Shown here: positions 1 through 7,404 of the stretch, piece after piece
How positions within the stretch are numbered: position 1 is the first letter of the stretch
Layout: every line of letters starts with the position of its first letter
Virus record (IMG/VR): IMGVR_UViG_3300035138_000032
Location: 1 to 64,000 of that record
Reading direction: 5' to 3' (one strand)
DNA length: 64,000 nucleotides
DNA from: a virus
Position numbers and translations under genes: made by a program
Notes under the pieces: model-generated
The model's input: the letters and a program-made list of their open reading frames with translations, nothing else
Databases searched by the model: none
Told to the model about the DNA's origin: nothing

Positions 1-110
1 AGCTTGTAGGGAGGCGATTTTCCACACTCAGAAGTAATTGAAATAATTGATGATTCAGCGGTGAATTTTTCGATGGGATTTATATAATAATATATAATAA
101 TATCATATAG

Positions 111-200
111 TTAGTATAGAGTAATTAGTATAGAGTAGTTAGTATAGAATAGTTAGTATAGTATTAGTTAGAATTATAGTTAATATAGAACCGGATAGAT
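111..200. repeat. 14-bp tandem repeat, AT-rich
   Basis: Four direct copies of a 14-bp unit starting TTAGTATAGA lie at 111, 125, 139 and 153 and decay into related sequence up to about 200. A 15-bp version of the same unit occurs at 14805-14894, so the family flanks the leftward gene block. Bases 1-110 show no supported gene: every frame is soon closed, and the stretch is probably the 3' flank of something outside the window. Confidence 0.7.
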
Positions 201-207
201 GTATATG

Positions 208-498
208 TTAAGTAAAGGGCATTCCATCTTCAATCATATGGGCTATTAATATATCCGGAGTTAAATCAATAGGTTTTATATTTGGTATAGTTAGCATATA
301 ATTTCGTTGCGCGCGAGTAAAATCAAATGATATTGCATGTTCTCTTATATATATAGCTATTACTCTATATTCAGGTAAATATTCCGCTATATATAATAAA
401 TTCAAATATTCTCTAGCGGAATAGCGCCTATCGAAGTCTATTATTGGCCGGCCCGGCCGCGGAATTTTCTTAGAATCAATGAAAGCTTGATTAGGCAT
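208..498 (-). CDS. Hypothetical protein, 96 aa
   Basis: Not recognised. The start at 498 follows GGAGG nine bases upstream and overlaps the stop of the preceding gene by 8 nt, so the two are co-transcribed and probably translationally coupled. The protein is mixed alpha/beta in appearance with several Tyr and Ile residues and no Cys motif, signal peptide or membrane segment. It is the last gene of the leftward block. Confidence 0.65.
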   Translation of the reverse strand: MPNQAFIDSKKIPRPGRPIIDFDRRYSAREYLNLLYIAEYLPEYRVIAIYIREHAISFDFTRAQRNYMLTIPNIKPIDLTPDILIAHMIEDGMPFT

Positions 499-814
499 TT
501 AGCATTTCCTCCATAGACCTATGAGAATGGGTTATCGTTATGGTGCCTATTATCCTAAATGATTCAGTATCTCCATATGTTACGTGGATAGAATCAATGA
601 ATCTTCTAAGGTGATTGCGTTTGTATATGTATCTTCTTAGTAATAATATATCATTTGTTAGTAATGGCATGTTAGAGAATACAGGTATATCAAGTATCGT
701 ACAGCTATAGGTTTTTCTGCTAAAATCAGCAGATTTTATCACAATTCGTTGTTTTTCTTGCAAAAATCGTTCATTTGGGTCCGATTTTGGTGATTTTGTG
801 GTTATTTTAGGCAT
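491..814 (-). CDS. Hypothetical protein, 107 aa
   Basis: Not recognised. The N-terminus is Lys/Ser-rich (MPKITTKSPKS), followed by a basic segment near residues 60-75 (RRYIYKRNHLRRF) that could touch nucleic acid. No strong ribosome binding site precedes the start. It overlaps the next gene by 8 nt. The start is the only in-frame ATG giving full length. Confidence 0.55.
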   Translation of the reverse strand: MPKITTKSPKSDPNERFLQEKQRIVIKSADFSRKTYSCTILDIPVFSNMPLLTNDILLLRRYIYKRNHLRRFIDSIHVTYGDTESFRIIGTITITHSHRSMEEMLNA

Positions 815-845
815 TTTATTGTATAATTTATTGATTTTGTTGTAT

Positions 846-1205
846 TTATTCGAAAGATAGACTTATTCCAGGTGGTTTTGTTCGTTCTATCAGTTCTCTT
901 ATTAGACGTTCCCTATACTCATCCGACGCGAGATTGTGAAAAGTACCTATATATAGTATTTTTTGATTGGTACCATGATAGTAAACTACGTCTCCTGCAA
1001 CATCTATAGTGATTTTACTAAGTGTAAGTATATATGGTAAAGCCTCTGTAATATTAATAATATAATTTAGAACTTCAGTGGTTATTGATTCTGTTGTGTA
1101 TATACCTACACCATGGGATATGTAATATAACTCTTCTCTTTTCAGCGATTTTTCTTTTAATTTGAATCGTCTATATGCTTTATTTGGGTCTATTCTTTTT
1201 TGCAT
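846..1205 (-). CDS. Hypothetical protein, 119 aa, divergent from the palindrome array
   Basis: Not recognised. The reading frame stays open through the tandem repeat to 1481, but that extension only translates the repeat. I place the start at 1205 (protein begins MQKRIDPNKAYRRF), just outside the array. The body is a soluble domain with a basic N-terminus and predicted beta strands (ITIDVAGDVVYY). It is transcribed away from the ribbon-helix-helix gene at 1466, with the 16-palindrome array between them, so both genes may share that control region. Confidence 0.6.
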   Translation of the reverse strand: MQKRIDPNKAYRRFKLKEKSLKREELYYISHGVGIYTTESITTEVLNYIINITEALPYILTLSKITIDVAGDVVYYHGTNQKILYIGTFHNLASDEYRERLIRELIERTKPPGISLSFE

Positions 1206-1245
1206 TTTCTCACTTGACAAATTGAAAAAAATGATTATGTTGTTT

Positions 1246-1446
1246 GTATACAAAATGTATACAAAATGTATACAAAATAAAATGTATACAAAATGTATAC
1301 AAAATAAAATGTATACAAAATGTATACAAAATAAAATGTATACAAAATGTATACAAAATAAAATGTATACAAAATGTATACAAAATGTATACAAAATAAA
1401 ATGTATACAAAATGTATACAAAATAAAATGTATACAAAATGTATAC
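1246..1446. promoter_or_regulatory. Array of 16 GTATAC palindromes (iteron or centromere-like)
   Basis: Sixteen copies of GTATAC in near-identical A/T flanks (ATGTATACAAA) begin at 1246, 1257, 1268, 1284, 1295, 1311, 1322, 1338, 1349, 1365, 1376, 1387, 1403, 1414, 1430 and 1441. The steps are 11 or 16 bp and mostly alternate, giving a 27-bp higher-order unit. The array fills the gap between a leftward gene and a ribbon-helix-helix gene 20 bp to the right. Ribbon-helix-helix proteins bind short palindromes or repeats cooperatively, so the array is probably this protein's binding site. Its role (operator, partition site or origin) is not shown. The open frames across it have repeat-only translations and are not genes. 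Confidence 0.85.
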
Positions 1447-1465
1447 AAAATGAAAGGACAAAAAG

Positions 1466-1633
1466 ATGTATAAAGAACCAAGACCTAAGGTTATGAGTTT
1501 CCGAGCTACTGAAGAGATGATGGACACTATTAAGGAGTTTGCCGCTGAATTAGATTGTAGTATCTCGGAAGCAATAAATAGAGCTATTGAGTATGGTATA
1601 CTATATTATTACTATAATAATAAAGAGAATTAA
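1466..1633 (+). CDS. Ribbon-helix-helix DNA-binding protein, 55 aa
   Basis: Too short for a routine ORF cut-off but well supported. The start has AAAGGA seven bases upstream. The protein has the fold's signature: a short strand with alternating residues (PKVMSFRAT), helix A (EEMMDTIKEFAAEL), a turn (DCS) and helix B (ISEAINRAIEYGILYYYY). This is the Arc/CopG/MetJ/omega class, which binds DNA as dimers with the strand in the major groove. The 16-palindrome array lies directly upstream, so it probably autoregulates and may also be a partition adaptor or copy-control protein. It is the only rightward gene in the left block and converges by 4 nt on the next gene. Confidence 0.8.
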   Translation: MYKEPRPKVMSFRATEEMMDTIKEFAAELDCSISEAINRAIEYGILYYYYNNKEN

Positions 1634-1803
1634 TATATTCTCCTTATTGTTGGTTCATAACCTATTTCTATCCTTATGTATTTCTTACAGTGTTCACAAA
1701 TAGATATGTGTCTTTTTGGTCTTTCTGTATTGATATATTCAATCGACATGTTTGAGTATTTATGTAGTTTACCACAATGAGGACATTTTATTTCTTGTTC
1801 CAT
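1630..1803 (-). CDS. Small zinc-ribbon protein, 57 aa
   Basis: The frame reads from ATG at 1803 with two CxxC knuckles, CPHCGK near residue 8 and CEHCKK near residue 36, typical of a zinc ribbon. Purine-rich AAGAAAAGA precedes the start. It overlaps the upstream gene by 16 nt and converges with the ribbon-helix-helix gene by 4 nt. Such small zinc ribbons are frequent in phages and usually of unknown function; nucleic-acid or protein binding is possible. Confidence 0.6.
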   Translation of the reverse strand: MEQEIKCPHCGKLHKYSNMSIEYINTERPKRHISICEHCKKYIRIEIGYEPTIRRIY

Positions 1804-2030
1804 TCTTTTCTTACATCAACTCCTTTTTTCCGGGCCTGTAGGCTGATATCTTCTTCAATAATTATTTCTTCTGATGGCCCGGCTTCAATTTCTTTCACCA
1901 CATCATCTAATATTTTGTGCATAAATTGTACTATAGTTTTCCAAGCGTAGGGAGAGAGGCGCCCATAACCTTTTGTTCCCTGCACCCATCTCCCACCGCC
2001 AGCTTTGTAACCATATTTATCCAGCTCCAT
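1788..2030 (-). CDS. Hypothetical protein, 80 aa
   Basis: Not recognised. The N-terminal third is Gly/Tyr/Trp-rich (YGYKAGGGRWVQGTKGYG), then a helix (WKTIVQFMHKILDDVVKEI) and an acidic segment, ending in a basic tail. It overlaps its neighbours by 14 and 16 nt. No clear ribosome binding site is visible, so translation probably depends on coupling. Confidence 0.55.
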   Translation of the reverse strand: MELDKYGYKAGGGRWVQGTKGYGRLSPYAWKTIVQFMHKILDDVVKEIEAGPSEEIIIEEDISLQARKKGVDVRKEWNKK

Positions 2031-2433
2031 GCGAATTTTTTCGACTAGTCGCTTCTGTATAATTAGTTCGTTGCTCAGCTTCAGTTACCCTTCTCTTTAA
2101 GTCATCTATCAAGTCAAATAAATATGCCGCGGCATCTATTCCTTTGTCGCCCGACACTCGCTTCATCAGTTCTTCTCTTACTTGGTTTTCTTCTTCCCCC
2201 AGTTCTATAAATTTCCAATTCCGTGGCGGTAATAAATACGTACAATTCTCGTCTGGTATGGTTATTAAAGTAGCTAGGCGATCATTCATACCTAACAAGC
2301 CCGGAGCTACATTAGAAGCAAACATATCTTTTACTTCTAAGACCACTTGTGAAATGTCACGTCTGGTCGTGTCATACTCTCCTCGGGCATACCAATTGCC
2401 TGCTGGTTCAAAATAATCCAGTATAATCTTCAT
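2017..2433 (-). CDS. Hypothetical protein, 138 aa
   Basis: Not recognised. It appears to be an alpha/beta N-terminal domain (MKIILDYFEPAGNWYARG) followed by a long charged helix near residues 85-125 that could form a coiled coil. The 4-nt ATGA overlap with the upstream gene and the 14-nt overlap downstream place it in a tight operon. Confidence 0.6.
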   Translation of the reverse strand: MKIILDYFEPAGNWYARGEYDTTRRDISQVVLEVKDMFASNVAPGLLGMNDRLATLITIPDENCTYLLPPRNWKFIELGEEENQVREELMKRVSGDKGIDAAAYLFDLIDDLKRRVTEAEQRTNYTEATSRKNSHGAG

Positions 2434-2834
2434 TTTATACTCACCAATTTGTTGGGTTTTCCTTCACGTTTTATGACTGCAAACTTGGCCGGTCCGAAGG
2501 GCGGAGGTACTACCGAAGAGCGTTCCATTATCTTTCTCATTGTAACTTTCCCTTTGATTCGAAGAGTTTGCCGAGATATCTCCTCCCCTTGATCATTATA
2601 AAATTCAGTTCCAACAGCAGTCATATATCCTTCTTCTAATTCCTCGCTGGTGATAAAGAATGGCTTTTCACCCTCTACTACAACAAGTGCGTGTTCATTT
2701 AGAAATCGTATTGCATTATCTATGATGTAGTCTTTTATCATCATAGGTGATCCAAGCTTCCGGTCCGTTGTGAGATTGCTTTCTCTAATGTGTTGCATTG
2801 TGTTACTATTATACCAATGTATTTTTATTTGCAT
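2430..2834 (-). CDS. Hypothetical protein, 134 aa
   Basis: Not recognised. The start at 2834 has GGAGG immediately upstream. The protein is soluble, with a basic C-terminal half (RIKGKVTMRKIMERS, KREGKPNKL). It is the first gene of the 208-2834 leftward operon and lies after a terminator that ends the SSB-like transcript. Confidence 0.65.
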   Translation of the reverse strand: MQIKIHWYNSNTMQHIRESNLTTDRKLGSPMMIKDYIIDNAIRFLNEHALVVVEGEKPFFITSEELEEGYMTAVGTEFYNDQGEEISRQTLRIKGKVTMRKIMERSSVVPPPFGPAKFAVIKREGKPNKLVSIK

Positions 2835-2879
2835 ACTTCCTCCGTGTCAAATAAAAACGGTTACTATTTATTAATGAAT

Positions 2880-2918
2880 AAAAAAACCCAGGTGAACCTC
2901 TAAATAAAGGTTCACCTG
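2880..2918 (-). terminator. Rho-independent terminator, leftward
   Basis: A perfect 11-bp inverted repeat (2889-2899 with 2908-2918, 8-nt loop) is followed, in the leftward direction, by seven T residues. It lies 43 nt after the stop of the gene at 2962 and should end the transcript of the 2962-5677 genes. Confidence 0.85.
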
Positions 2919-2961
2919 AGTATTACTTTAATCAATTATATTTATATATAAAATAAAATGA

Positions 2962-3762
2962 TTATACGCCCACCTGAAAGAATCTGGAGGGTTTCGGCTG
3001 ATCCACCGGTGTTCCAGTCTGCTTGGCCGCATTTAAGAGCGCTTGGATATCCACACCTGCGTTGGCATTTTCGACCGCCGCTCCTCCTGCCTGTGCCCGC
3101 AGCATTGTCATCAGCCCGGTCATGAGTTCATTCGTATTATTTCCATCGATCGCATTTCCTTTTCCCTGGAACGGACCGATACCGGCGCCTCTGGGTGTTT
3201 CCACGGTTGCATATCCATATACCGGTGAATTGGGATTGAATGGCATATTTCGGCGTTTTTCGAGCTCGGCCTGCCACTCCTGGTAATCAGCTGTTCCTGG
3301 CAGGTTCCACCCAATGGGCCTCTGGCCGGCCTGGATTTCCTCCAGGATATGTTTTTGTGATTCCGCACCGAATAGGATCCATCCGGGGATCATCTTAAAC
3401 CCGACTTTCTTGGTGGTGAGCGGGGTGCCGTCCGCTTTGGTCACCATCGTTCCCGGCTGTCCTTGTACGGTGCTGGGTTGAAATACCCGTCCATCATACA
3501 GCTGGGGCACACATACACAGGAGAAGTCTTTTCCCCTGCTCAGGCTTTTCGCGCCCACGTCGGCCATTTTGTTCCATACGGTAAAGTTGTAGACGTCCGC
3601 GCGTCCTCTTCCATCATTTTCCAGGCCGGGTAAGTTGCAGAATGCATCAATCATGAGTCGCTGGTTTACGTCCGTACCGTTTTTGCTGTGCGCCGGTATA
3701 TAGGTGGTGCGAATGGTCGATAATCCGACAAAGATACTTAACGCCATGCTTCTTGAAGCCAT
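2962..3762 (-). CDS. SSB-like OB-fold protein, 266 aa
   Basis: The start at 3762 is preceded by GGAGG eight bases upstream; the longer frame to 3831 has no such site. Residues about 1-160 follow the single-stranded-DNA-binding protein pattern: an initial strand (SIFVGLSTIRTTYIP), a VYNFTVWNKMADVGAKSL segment equivalent to the F.NVV.W.KLAE..A.YL block of SSB, then KDFSCVCVPQL. The C-terminal 100 residues are Ala/Gly/Asn-rich linker and end in FFQVGV, not the usual acidic DIPF tip. A canonical SSB is encoded separately at 11473, so this is probably a second, specialised ssDNA binder. Family assignment is by pattern only. Confidence 0.6.
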   Translation of the reverse strand: MASRSMALSIFVGLSTIRTTYIPAHSKNGTDVNQRLMIDAFCNLPGLENDGRGRADVYNFTVWNKMADVGAKSLSRGKDFSCVCVPQLYDGRVFQPSTVQGQPGTMVTKADGTPLTTKKVGFKMIPGWILFGAESQKHILEEIQAGQRPIGWNLPGTADYQEWQAELEKRRNMPFNPNSPVYGYATVETPRGAGIGPFQGKGNAIDGNNTNELMTGLMTMLRAQAGGAAVENANAGVDIQALLNAAKQTGTPVDQPKPSRFFQVGV

Positions 3763-3836
3763 AAGTTTTACCTCCGTAGTTTGTTGTTTTGGGTAGTTTG
3801 TAGTTGTGCGTAGGGGCCGACCTCGACCCAACGCGA

Positions 3837-4124
3837 TCAGAAATCGGTTAAGAGAAACTCAAATTCTTCTTCTGGTATTGGCTCACCCGTGTTCGGATTC
3901 TCGTGCGTTAGTGGGATATGGAATATTTCTTTTTGTCGCTCCCGTTCGCATGCCTCTACTTTTCTCACTTTCATTGTTGTATAATCATATAATACGAGGC
4001 AGGGGTCTCCGATTTTTAGTGTCTCGTGTTGGGGAAGCCTAAGTGTACTTCCTGTGGGTAGCTGCACTTTGAGCAGTCCCACGTTTCCGGTAACGACGCC
4101 TTTTAGCGCCGTAACGGTGATCAT
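3837..4124 (-). CDS. Hypothetical protein, 95 aa, small beta-rich domain
   Basis: The start at 4124 overlaps the stop of the 518-aa gene as ATGA, so the two are coupled; the frame upstream of it lies inside that gene. The sequence begins MITVTALKGVVTGNVG and reads as a small beta barrel with Gly-turns and IGDPCLVLYDY, ending in an acidic tail (PEEEFEFLLTDF). Function is unknown; an OB- or SH3-like fold would fit. Confidence 0.6.
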   Translation of the reverse strand: MITVTALKGVVTGNVGLLKVQLPTGSTLRLPQHETLKIGDPCLVLYDYTTMKVRKVEACERERQKEIFHIPLTHENPNTGEPIPEEEFEFLLTDF

Positions 4125-5677
4125 TGCACGGTTTCGTAGACATTGTCCACGATTTTTACGGCGCATTTTTCGTTGAACGTTGATCCGGCGCCTGCTTCAT
4201 CTCTGAACACCCATGCAATGATATGCCCCTGGCTTGCCTGGGCGGCATATTGTGTGAGCGCTCCATTGGCATTTTTCTTGTACGGATTCTGTGTCAGAAA
4301 CGATCTCAATACCTTGTTTCCGCCAAGATTTAGGGCCAGTTTGTATCCAACGATACCGCTTTTGGGAAATACCAAACCTGTTACTGCGCCGTTGAATGGC
4401 AATTCCGTTGCGGATTGTGTGTTTTCGATGGTGTAGCTCTGATATGACACAATCACGCCTTCGGCGCCGTATCGTTTGACAATTTCGCTCAAATCCACCG
4501 GATGGGCGATGGCCGGGATGTTTCCAAAGTGAAACGTATTGGTAGCGGGATTCTTTTTCCAGCCACAGTTCACGAACATGTGGTGGTACAGTTTTAGCCA
4601 TACTTCTTTCAGGAACGCCGGCAACATTTCCGTTGCGATGGTCGGCGCCGCACCCATTGTCACTGTTGATCCTGCTACTTCGTTGGGCAGTGGTACCTCA
4701 AACGGATTCGCATTTTCTTTGGGAGTGCTCGGTGCGTTTGTATTGACCGGTGTAGGGGGTACAGGCTGTGTACCCGTTCCGGCCAACATTGCCGTAATCT
4801 TGTTCAGGTAGTCTTGGGTAATTGCCGGTTCCGGTGTTTCTTCATCGACCTTTACTTCAGCGGTTCCGGCCACGGCTGGTTCCTGAACTTCGACTGATAC
4901 CGGTTTATCCACCACTTCGTGTACCTGTTCACCGTTCTCCAGATGGCCCTCGAGATTCACCGCTGTTACTTCTTGTTCCCACGCTTCCTCATCATTGGTG
5001 TAAGCCATTTTGATGAATTCACGTAGCGTTGTACAGCTTTTGGGGCCATCTTCGTAAACCACGCCATTGGCCAACTGGTCTTTGGCTTTGATCACCCAGG
5101 GCAGGTCTTTGGTGTCTTCACCGATGAATAAATCCATGAGCTCAACGCCGATGTACCCGAGGTCATCCGCCGGGATTTCGATGTCATACGTTTTGGCCAG
5201 GAATACCAGATCCGCCATTGCGTCGTTGTTGGCCGATTCTTCGAGTTCAACCGGTGCTTCCCTTTTTGCCTGTTCGTATATCGCTCTGTCCATCTGTGCG
5301 TTTTCGATGTGACTGATCTCATGTCCAATGGCCACTAATACATTCACCCAGATGATCCCGGCCAGTCCGAGGTTCACGTCCCCGCCGGCCGCAATCACTT
5401 TGGCATCTTCCATGCATTTCGCCAGGTTAATCACGATGGCGTCCACGTCCTCGTGGGCCATTCCGATGTTTCCTTCCGGATAATTGTCTTTCCGGAACAT
5501 CACCAACCGCGGCGGGTAATCCTTGTGTCGATCCAACAGCGCGCAGAGTAATCCGGTCATTTTGTCTCCGACCAGTTCCGCGCCGACGATCATTGTACCG
5601 CCCTTTGTGATGATGAATTCCTCGATCTCGGTTTCAACTTTCTTTTCTTGCTGTACTGCTGTTGCTACTTCATTCAT
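4121..5677 (-). CDS. Putative zinc metalloprotease-like protein (HEISH), 518 aa
   Basis: Residues 119-123 are HEISH inside a hydrophobic helix (WVNVLVAIGHEISHIENA), the zinc-peptidase HExxH motif. About 30 residues later NNDAMADLVFLA is placed like the third-ligand helix of gluzincins, with Asp where Glu is usual. Residues about 265-345 are a Pro/Thr/Val-rich linker. The C-terminal domain (about 350-518) is separate and unrecognised. The start has GGAGGG about six bases upstream. The gene is co-transcribed with the SSB-like gene, so it may act on DNA-bound proteins, but no substrate can be inferred. It could also be a non-catalytic scaffold. Confidence 0.5.
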   Translation of the reverse strand: MNEVATAVQQEKKVETEIEEFIITKGGTMIVGAELVGDKMTGLLCALLDRHKDYPPRLVMFRKDNYPEGNIGMAHEDVDAIVINLAKCMEDAKVIAAGGDVNLGLAGIIWVNVLVAIGHEISHIENAQMDRAIYEQAKREAPVELEESANNDAMADLVFLAKTYDIEIPADDLGYIGVELMDLFIGEDTKDLPWVIKAKDQLANGVVYEDGPKSCTTLREFIKMAYTNDEEAWEQEVTAVNLEGHLENGEQVHEVVDKPVSVEVQEPAVAGTAEVKVDEETPEPAITQDYLNKITAMLAGTGTQPVPPTPVNTNAPSTPKENANPFEVPLPNEVAGSTVTMGAAPTIATEMLPAFLKEVWLKLYHHMFVNCGWKKNPATNTFHFGNIPAIAHPVDLSEIVKRYGAEGVIVSYQSYTIENTQSATELPFNGAVTGLVFPKSGIVGYKLALNLGGNKVLRSFLTQNPYKKNANGALTQYAAQASQGHIIAWVFRDEAGAGSTFNEKCAVKIVDNVYETVQ

Positions 5678-5747
5678 AATCCCTCCTGTCTTGTTGTTAA
5701 CGTTAACATGTTAGCCTTGCGCTAGGACCTCTATCGCATAACGGTCC

Positions 5748-5774
5748 AGAGAAACAATGCAATGAACCGATCTA
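5748..5774 (-). promoter_or_regulatory. Recurrent leader motif Y, copy 1 (divergent)
   Basis: Written on the plus strand, AGAGAAAC is followed by a spacer and CGATCT. Four better copies lie upstream of the genes at 6862, 7772, 8016 and 10556. Here the motif sits 71 bases upstream of the 518-aa gene start, the same distance as copy 2. Function is unknown. Confidence 0.5.
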
Positions 5775-5791
5775 CGCCACATAAATTTGTA

Positions 5792-6046
5792 TTATACCTC
5801 CTTGTGTTTCATGAGTTCTTCCCAAGCCTTTCCCTCACCGCGTCTGAACTTTGATGCCTGACGTTTTGTGGGCGCTATTCCAGATGCCATGCATGCGTTA
5901 ATGAACGATGTGTTCTCCTTAGCAAAAATTGCGTTTGATTCCGGCTCTTGGGTTTTTGGTTTTCGCACTGTAAATTCGAGTTTTTTCTTTATTGATTCTA
6001 TGGCCATTTCCGATAATAAGTCCACTATTTGTGATAATGTTGCCAT
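5792..6046 (-). CDS. Hypothetical basic protein, 84 aa
   Basis: Not recognised. GGAGGATATT precedes the ATG at 6046. An amphipathic N-terminal helix (LSQIVDLLSEMAIESIKKKL) is followed by a Lys/Arg-rich C-terminal half (APTKRQASKFRRGEGKAW), so nucleic-acid binding is possible. It lies between the two-element leader of the metalloprotease-like gene and the repeat protein at 6098. Confidence 0.6.
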   Translation of the reverse strand: MATLSQIVDLLSEMAIESIKKKLEFTVRKPKTQEPESNAIFAKENTSFINACMASGIAPTKRQASKFRRGEGKAWEELMKHKEV

Positions 6047-6097
6047 AATATCCTCCCTAATTTATTTGTCGTGTAGTCTCTTCCTCATGACCACATG

Positions 6098-6862
6098 TTA
6101 ACTCGGAATATCTCTGAGCCAGAGCTTGATATATTTCTCATCAACAACCCGATCACGCATAACCTCTCGATTACCGATGTCCCTGGCCCACCAATAAGCC
6201 CATCTCGACTCGGTGACTCTATCTCTCATTATTTCTTCATCACCGATATGCCTGGCCCAATAAAAAGCCCATCCTGACTCGGTGATCCGATCTCTCATGA
6301 TTTTCCTATCACCGATAAACTTGGCCCAGTTATAAGCCCATCTCGACTCGGTGACTCTATCTCTCATTATTTCTTCATCACCGATATGCCTGGCCCAATA
6401 AAAAGCCCATTCTGACTCGGTGACTTTATTTCGCATGATCTCTTTATCGCCGATAAACCTGGCCCAGCGATAAGCCCATTCTGATTCAACAACTTTATCA
6501 CGCATGACTTCTTTATCACCGATATCCCTGGCCCAATAATAAGCCCATCCTGACTCGGTGATCCGATCTCTCATGATTTTCCTATCACCGATAAACTTGG
6601 CCCAGTTATAAGCCCAATACGATTCAGTGATTTTCTCACACATGATCTTTCGATCACCGATATTCCTGGCCCATCGATAAGCCCATTCTGAATTGATTTC
6701 AATATCTTTGATTACCTCGAGAACAATTTTACGAAATGGTTTTAGCTCTTTCATAATTTCGTCGAAACACTTATCTTCATCCTCAAATATATCTACTACG
6801 TCCTCCGGCAGTTTGCCAGAGAACAATTCTTTTGCCAGTTTTCTTTGTTCTTTGTAATTCAT
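6098..6862 (-). CDS. WAY-WAR-IGD 23-residue repeat protein, 254 aa (paralog 1)
   Basis: A capped N-terminal region (MNYKEQRKLAKELFSGKLPE, acidic EDEDKCFDEI) leads into eight tandem 23-residue repeats of consensus ES.WAY.WAR.IGD..IMRDRVT, then a degenerate ninth ending in WLRDIPS. Each unit looks like a helix-turn-helix hairpin, so the protein is probably an alpha solenoid. The start has AAGGAGG just upstream. Paralogs are at 9430 (same size) and 12747 (remnant). The repeat resembles other short helical repeat families in phages and eukaryotic viruses only in style; I do not recognise a named family. A binding or scaffolding role is inference. Confidence 0.75.
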   Translation of the reverse strand: MNYKEQRKLAKELFSGKLPEDVVDIFEDEDKCFDEIMKELKPFRKIVLEVIKDIEINSEWAYRWARNIGDRKIMCEKITESYWAYNWAKFIGDRKIMRDRITESGWAYYWARDIGDKEVMRDKVVESEWAYRWARFIGDKEIMRNKVTESEWAFYWARHIGDEEIMRDRVTESRWAYNWAKFIGDRKIMRDRITESGWAFYWARHIGDEEIMRDRVTESRWAYWWARDIGNREVMRDRVVDEKYIKLWLRDIPS

Positions 6863-6892
6863 TGAAACCTCCTTGTATGTTTTTCCGGCAAC

Positions 6893-6957
6893 GGAGCTTG
6901 ACCTCGTCCAGCGGCTTCCAAAGGGGCAGTCGAGAGAAACGAATCCTCTGATCTGTT
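6893..6957 (-). promoter_or_regulatory. Leader motifs Y (copy 2) and X (degenerate) upstream of the repeat protein
   Basis: AGAGAAAC at 6933 with TGATCTGTT at 6949 is the Y motif; GAGCTTGACCTCGTCCAGCG at about 6895 is a diverged X element. Both lie between the macro-domain gene and the start at 6862, so they are in the 5' leader of paralog 1. Confidence 0.5.
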
Positions 6958-6963
6958 TTTACC

Positions 6964-7404
6964 TTATGCCCTGTGTTCCACGAGGGTATGGTTCAAGCCA
7001 TTGAGTTGCTCATCGATGATCTTCGAAATAATGTTCCAATCACCTCCTCCAATGCGTGGGTATCCGATTCGTTTGTGTGGAAACATTACTCCGACTGCAG
7101 CGAAGGCTGTTTCAATCGCGCTGTAGTTGGTTTGCAGTCTTTTACCATAGCCAAATTGTGTATAGGCATTGATAATGGTAATGTCGTGGCCATTTCTGTT
7201 GACAGTAGCCTGTGTGAACGATCCTAATTTGTTCATATCACCTCGGACCGTTCTCTGATCTGCCGACCAAGCTTCTGGAAAGTTAATGCGAATTTGATTT
7301 GCAAAACCAGCTCCCATGGTATTGAAACAGTTGCATCCATGTACAATAAGATTGAACGTTCCTGTCAGCGCGAGGCTGATTAAATCGCCTTTGATTATTC
7401 TCAT
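6964..7404 (-). CDS. Macro-domain (ADP-ribose-binding) protein, 146 aa
   Basis: The sequence follows the macro domain from start to end: IIKGDLI near residues 3-9, NLIVHGCNCFNTMGAGFA near 18-35 (adenine and ribose loop), and IGYPRIGGGDW near 112-122 (phosphate loop). Length matches a stand-alone macro domain. Members bind ADP-ribose or hydrolyse ADP-ribosyl groups, including ADP-ribose-1''-phosphate from RNA repair. In a phage it could remove host-imposed ADP-ribosylation or clear RNA-repair products; which one is inference. It overlaps the upstream gene at 7401 by 4 nt (ATGA), suggesting a functional pair. Confidence 0.8.
   Translation of the reverse strand: MRIIKGDLISLALTGTFNLIVHGCNCFNTMGAGFANQIRINFPEAWSADQRTVRGDMNKLGSFTQATVNRNGHDITIINAYTQFGYGKRLQTNYSAIETAFAAVGVMFPHKRIGYPRIGGGDWNIISKIIDEQLNGLNHTLVEHRA

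Noticed and set aside
1246-1446. CRISPR-like spacing of short repeats
   Set aside because: Units are 11-16 bp apart with no unique spacers and no cas genes.
1162-1527. Open frames on both strands across the palindrome array, and the 5' extension of the 846 gene to 1481
   Set aside because: They translate only the repeat (KCIQN or CIHFILYTF runs). The real starts lie outside the array.
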